The translations under genes were made by a program, and so were the position numbers. Below, piece by piece: positions 62,177-64,000 of a DNA stretch of 64,000 nucleotides (positions are counted from its first letter, which is position 1; each line of letters begins with the position of its first letter). The notes below the pieces were generated by a model that did not search any database, had not been told where the DNA came from, and saw only the letters and a program-made list of their open reading frames with translations. The stretch comes from Clostridium sp. C8-1-8 (lineage in GTDB: Bacteria > Bacillota > Clostridia > Clostridiales > Clostridiaceae). The DNA lies in NCBI RefSeq assembly GCF_009928445.1, contig NZ_JAABNO010000001.1:310001-374000 (forward strand), in the 5' to 3' direction.

Positions 62177-62998
62177 ATGAACAAAAAAGGATTAGTTGTT
62201 GATATAAAGGGGAGTAAGGTGGTTATACTTACTGACAGCGGAGAGTTTGCACTTGTGAAAGCATCTAGTATATTGCCTTTAAAAGGAGAGACTTATGAAG
62301 GTAATGTAATAGGTAACGGAAGTTCTATGAAAAGACTAGCTGTGCTAGCAGCAAGCTTTTTATTAATATTTACAATTGGTATAGTAGATTATTATAACCC
62401 AGTAAAGGCAGTAGAGTTAAGTGCCAAGTCAAAAATATTATTAGAGGCCAATAGATGGAATAAAATTGTTAGGGTAAGTACAGATGATAAAAATATTAAA
62501 GATGCTATAAATGTTGATGAAGTAAAGAATATGTCTTTAGATGATGGATTGATAATGCTTTCAAATGAGGTTAAGGATAAGAATATAGTATCTTCATATT
62601 CTGAACTAAGTGTGAAACCAATAAAGGGAAATCCAGATATGGAAACCGTAAAAAGTGAAATCAGTAGTTTAGCTAAAGCCGAAAAGAATAATGATATACA
62701 AAACAAAGAAGAGAAGGATGGTAGAGATAACCAAGATATACAAAACAATAATGGAAATAGCAAAAAACAAGATAATAGCAGGGATCAAGATAAAAATAAT
62801 GATAAAGGTAAAAATGATGATAATATAAATAGAGATAAAAACACGAATGAAGATATTAATAGTAGTTATAGCAATAACAAAAGCCATGATGCTAGTATGG
62901 ATAACAATAGCAAGGGCAGTGTAGAGGAGAAGCAAAAAGGTAATAAGCAAATAAATGAAAGAGAAAAGAACAGTATAAAGGAAAAGCACAATAAGTAG
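62177..62998 (+). CDS. rsgI: RsgI-like transmembrane anti-sigma factor with disordered tail
   Basis: 273 residues. The cytoplasmic RsgI N-terminal barrel (1-48, 'KKGLVVDIKGSKVVILTDSG') binds SigI. A membrane helix (53-70) is followed by an outer domain (72-160) and then about 110 residues of Asn/Lys/Asp-rich disordered sequence. Family members usually have a DINPS motif just outside the membrane where self-cleavage between Asn and Pro occurs; here the aligned stretch reads LSAKS (81-85), so the site seems lost. No carbohydrate-binding module is fused, unlike cellulolytic clostridia. Overlaps nothing but is 4 bp from sigI. Confidence 0.82.
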   Translation: MNKKGLVVDIKGSKVVILTDSGEFALVKASSILPLKGETYEGNVIGNGSSMKRLAVLAASFLLIFTIGIVDYYNPVKAVELSAKSKILLEANRWNKIVRVSTDDKNIKDAINVDEVKNMSLDDGLIMLSNEVKDKNIVSSYSELSVKPIKGNPDMETVKSEISSLAKAEKNNDIQNKEEKDGRDNQDIQNNNGNSKKQDNSRDQDKNNDKGKNDDNINRDKNTNEDINSSYSNNKSHDASMDNNSKGSVEEKQKGNKQINEREKNSIKEKHNK

Positions 62999-63025
62999 TC
63001 ATGAGGCTTTTTCGCTTAAAATTAA

Positions 63026-63058
63026 AATAATCCCCAGCATAATTGCTGGGGATTATTG
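63026..63058. terminator. bidirectional terminator between rsgI and asnS
   Basis: AATCCCCAGC (63029-63038) pairs perfectly with GCTGGGGATT (63045-63054) around a 6-nt loop. The genes converge here. Confidence 0.85.
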
Positions 63059-63059
63059 A

Positions 63060-64000
63060 TTAAAAGTCGCATTGACCAGTTGTTCTTGGGAATGGTATTA
63101 CGTCTCTTATGTTTGACATTCCTGTAATATACATTATTAATCTTTCAAAGCCTAAACCGAAGCCTGAGTGTACAGTTTCTCCATATTTTCTAAGTTCAAG
63201 GTACCACCAGTAGTCTTCCTTGTTAAGACCAAGTTCTTCAAGTCTTGATTCAAGCATAGAAAGTCTTTCTTCTCTTTGACTTCCACCTATGATTTCACCT
63301 ATACCTGGTACTAAGCAATCCATTGCAGCAACGGTTTTTCCGTCTTCGTTTAATCTCATATAGAAAGCTTTAATATCTTTAGGGTAGTTAGTTACAAATA
63401 CAGGTCTCTTAAAGATCTCTTCAGTTAGGTATCTTTCATGCTCTGTTTGTAAATCAATACCCCATTCAACTGGATAGTCGAAAGTTTTACCAGAATTCTT
63501 TAGTAGCTCTACAGCCTCAGTATAAGTAACCTTGCCAAATTCAGAACTCAATATGTGTTCTAATCTTTCCTTTAGACCTTTATCAACAAATTGATTAAAG
63601 AATTCCATTTCTTCTGGACATTCATCCATAACGTACTTTATAACATATTTAAGCATTTGCTCAGCTAATTCCATATCATCTTCAAGATTAGCAAAGGATA
63701 TTTCAGGCTCTATCATCCAGAATTCAGCAGCGTGTCTTGCTGTGTTTGAATTTTCAGCTCTAAATGTAGGACCAAAAGTATATATATTTCTAAATGCTAG
63801 GGCATAAGATTCTCCATTTAATTGACCAGAAACAGTTAGGTTAGTTTCCTTTCCAAAGAAGTCTTCTTTGAAGTCTATTTTACCATCTTCTGTTTTAGGA
63901 ATGTTGTTTAGATCCATAGTAGTTAATCTAAACATTTCTCCAGCACCTTCACAATCGCTTCCGGTTATTAGTGGTGTATGAACGTAAACAAAATTCTGAT
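63060..64000 (-). CDS. asnS: asparaginyl-tRNA synthetase, N-terminal part outside the window
   Basis: Class IIb synthetase charging tRNA-Asn. The frame stays open past the internal ATG at 63935 to the window edge ([18 protein letters not shown]), so about 313 C-terminal residues of roughly 463 are present. Visible are motif 2 '[19 protein letters not shown]' and motif 3 '[17 protein letters not shown]', ending in [11 protein letters not shown]. These favour AsnRS over AspRS. The anticodon-binding N domain is outside the window. Confidence 0.92.
   Translation of the reverse strand, partial: QNFVYVHTPLITGSDCEGAGEMFRLTTMDLNNIPKTEDGKIDFKEDFFGKETNLTVSGQLNGESYALAFRNIYTFGPTFRAENSNTARHAAEFWMIEPEISFANLEDDMELAEQMLKYVIKYVMDECPEEMEFFNQFVDKGLKERLEHILSSEFGKVTYTEAVELLKNSGKTFDYPVEWGIDLQTEHERYLTEEIFKRPVFVTNYPKDIKAFYMRLNEDGKTVAAMDCLVPGIGEIIGGSQREERLSMLESRLEELGLNKEDYWWYLELRKYGETVHSGFGLGFERLIMYITGMSNIRDVIPFPRTTGQCDF

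Noticed and set aside
1..64000. CRISPR arrays, tRNA or rRNA genes, insertion sequences, prophage genes.
   Set aside because: None seen. The repeats are short and dispersed without spacer regularity, and no transposase, integrase or phage structural gene is present.

Overview
The window is AT-rich bacterial chromosome with strong purine-rich ribosome binding sites, many GTG/TTG starts, simple hairpin-plus-T-run terminators and short intergenic gaps. Gene content points to an anaerobic, spore-forming Clostridium-type Bacillota: spmA/spmB, class III (anaerobic) ribonucleotide reductase with its activase, a CcpA-type regulator, SigI/RsgI, a T-box in front of metG, a TPP riboswitch in front of thiT, and the order tatD-yabE-rnmV-ksgA known from Bacillus. 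The species cannot be named from sequence alone. I see no prophage, transposase, CRISPR array, rRNA or tRNA gene.

Layout. 1-2.5 kb: 3' part of ileS. 2.5-6.1 kb: rhodanese, ccpA-like regulator, membrane-anchored DUF5050-type protein. 6.1-15.9 kb: YgjP-type metalloprotease, MarR-MATE pair, small coiled-coil protein, spmA-spmB, an ABC-2 exporter pair, a small membrane protein, a second MATE transporter and an orphan LytTR response regulator. 16.1-22.3 kb: lipoprotein, a 1-kb region with a possible 29-residue peptide and a broken small gene, ACT-domain protein, M24 peptidase, zinc-ribbon membrane protein, phasin-like protein and UbiB-type kinase. 22.3-29.5 kb: PBP2, a SWIM/SNF2 helicase and a DUF1189 protein. 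29.5-33.8 kb: T-box, metG and a second, divergent methionyl-tRNA synthetase. 33.9-42.9 kb: Crp/Fnr regulator, DUF445, tatD, yabE-like, rnmV, ksgA and two unrecognised proteins. 43.1-50.9 kb: lipoprotein, Mrp, ferredoxin, thiamine-binding protein and thiT behind a TPP riboswitch, degV-padR, a GGDEF protein and a YerB-like lipoprotein. 51.2-59.9 kb: nrdD behind an apparent NrdR box, nitroreductase, HD hydrolase, nrdG, alpha/beta hydrolase, VanW-like protein and pepA. 59.9-64 kb: a secreted DUF5667-type protein divergent from sigI-rsgI, then the 3' part of asnS.

Most of this is ordinary core genome. The less ordinary material is regulatory and repetitive. (1) The secreted protein gene and sigI-rsgI face away from each other across a symmetric pair of promoter-like sequences: CCCCC, 18 nt, then CGTATAT, in both directions. 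The RsgI-like protein appears to lack the Asn-Pro self-cleavage motif of its family. (2) Three families of dispersed noncoding repeats occur. One is a bipartite motif, GTTAAAGTA-N5-TTGAAATTAA, with an invariant 5-nt gap in seven places. One is a roughly 95-bp element with inverted ACTTC/GAAGT ends that lies just upstream of four unrelated genes, always in the gene-sense orientation. One is a roughly 80-bp element carrying a terminator-like hairpin. (3) Operator-like palindromes overlap the marR and degV-padR promoters, and an NrdR-type box follows the nrdD promoter.

All homology statements come from recognising motifs by eye. No database search or folding program was run.
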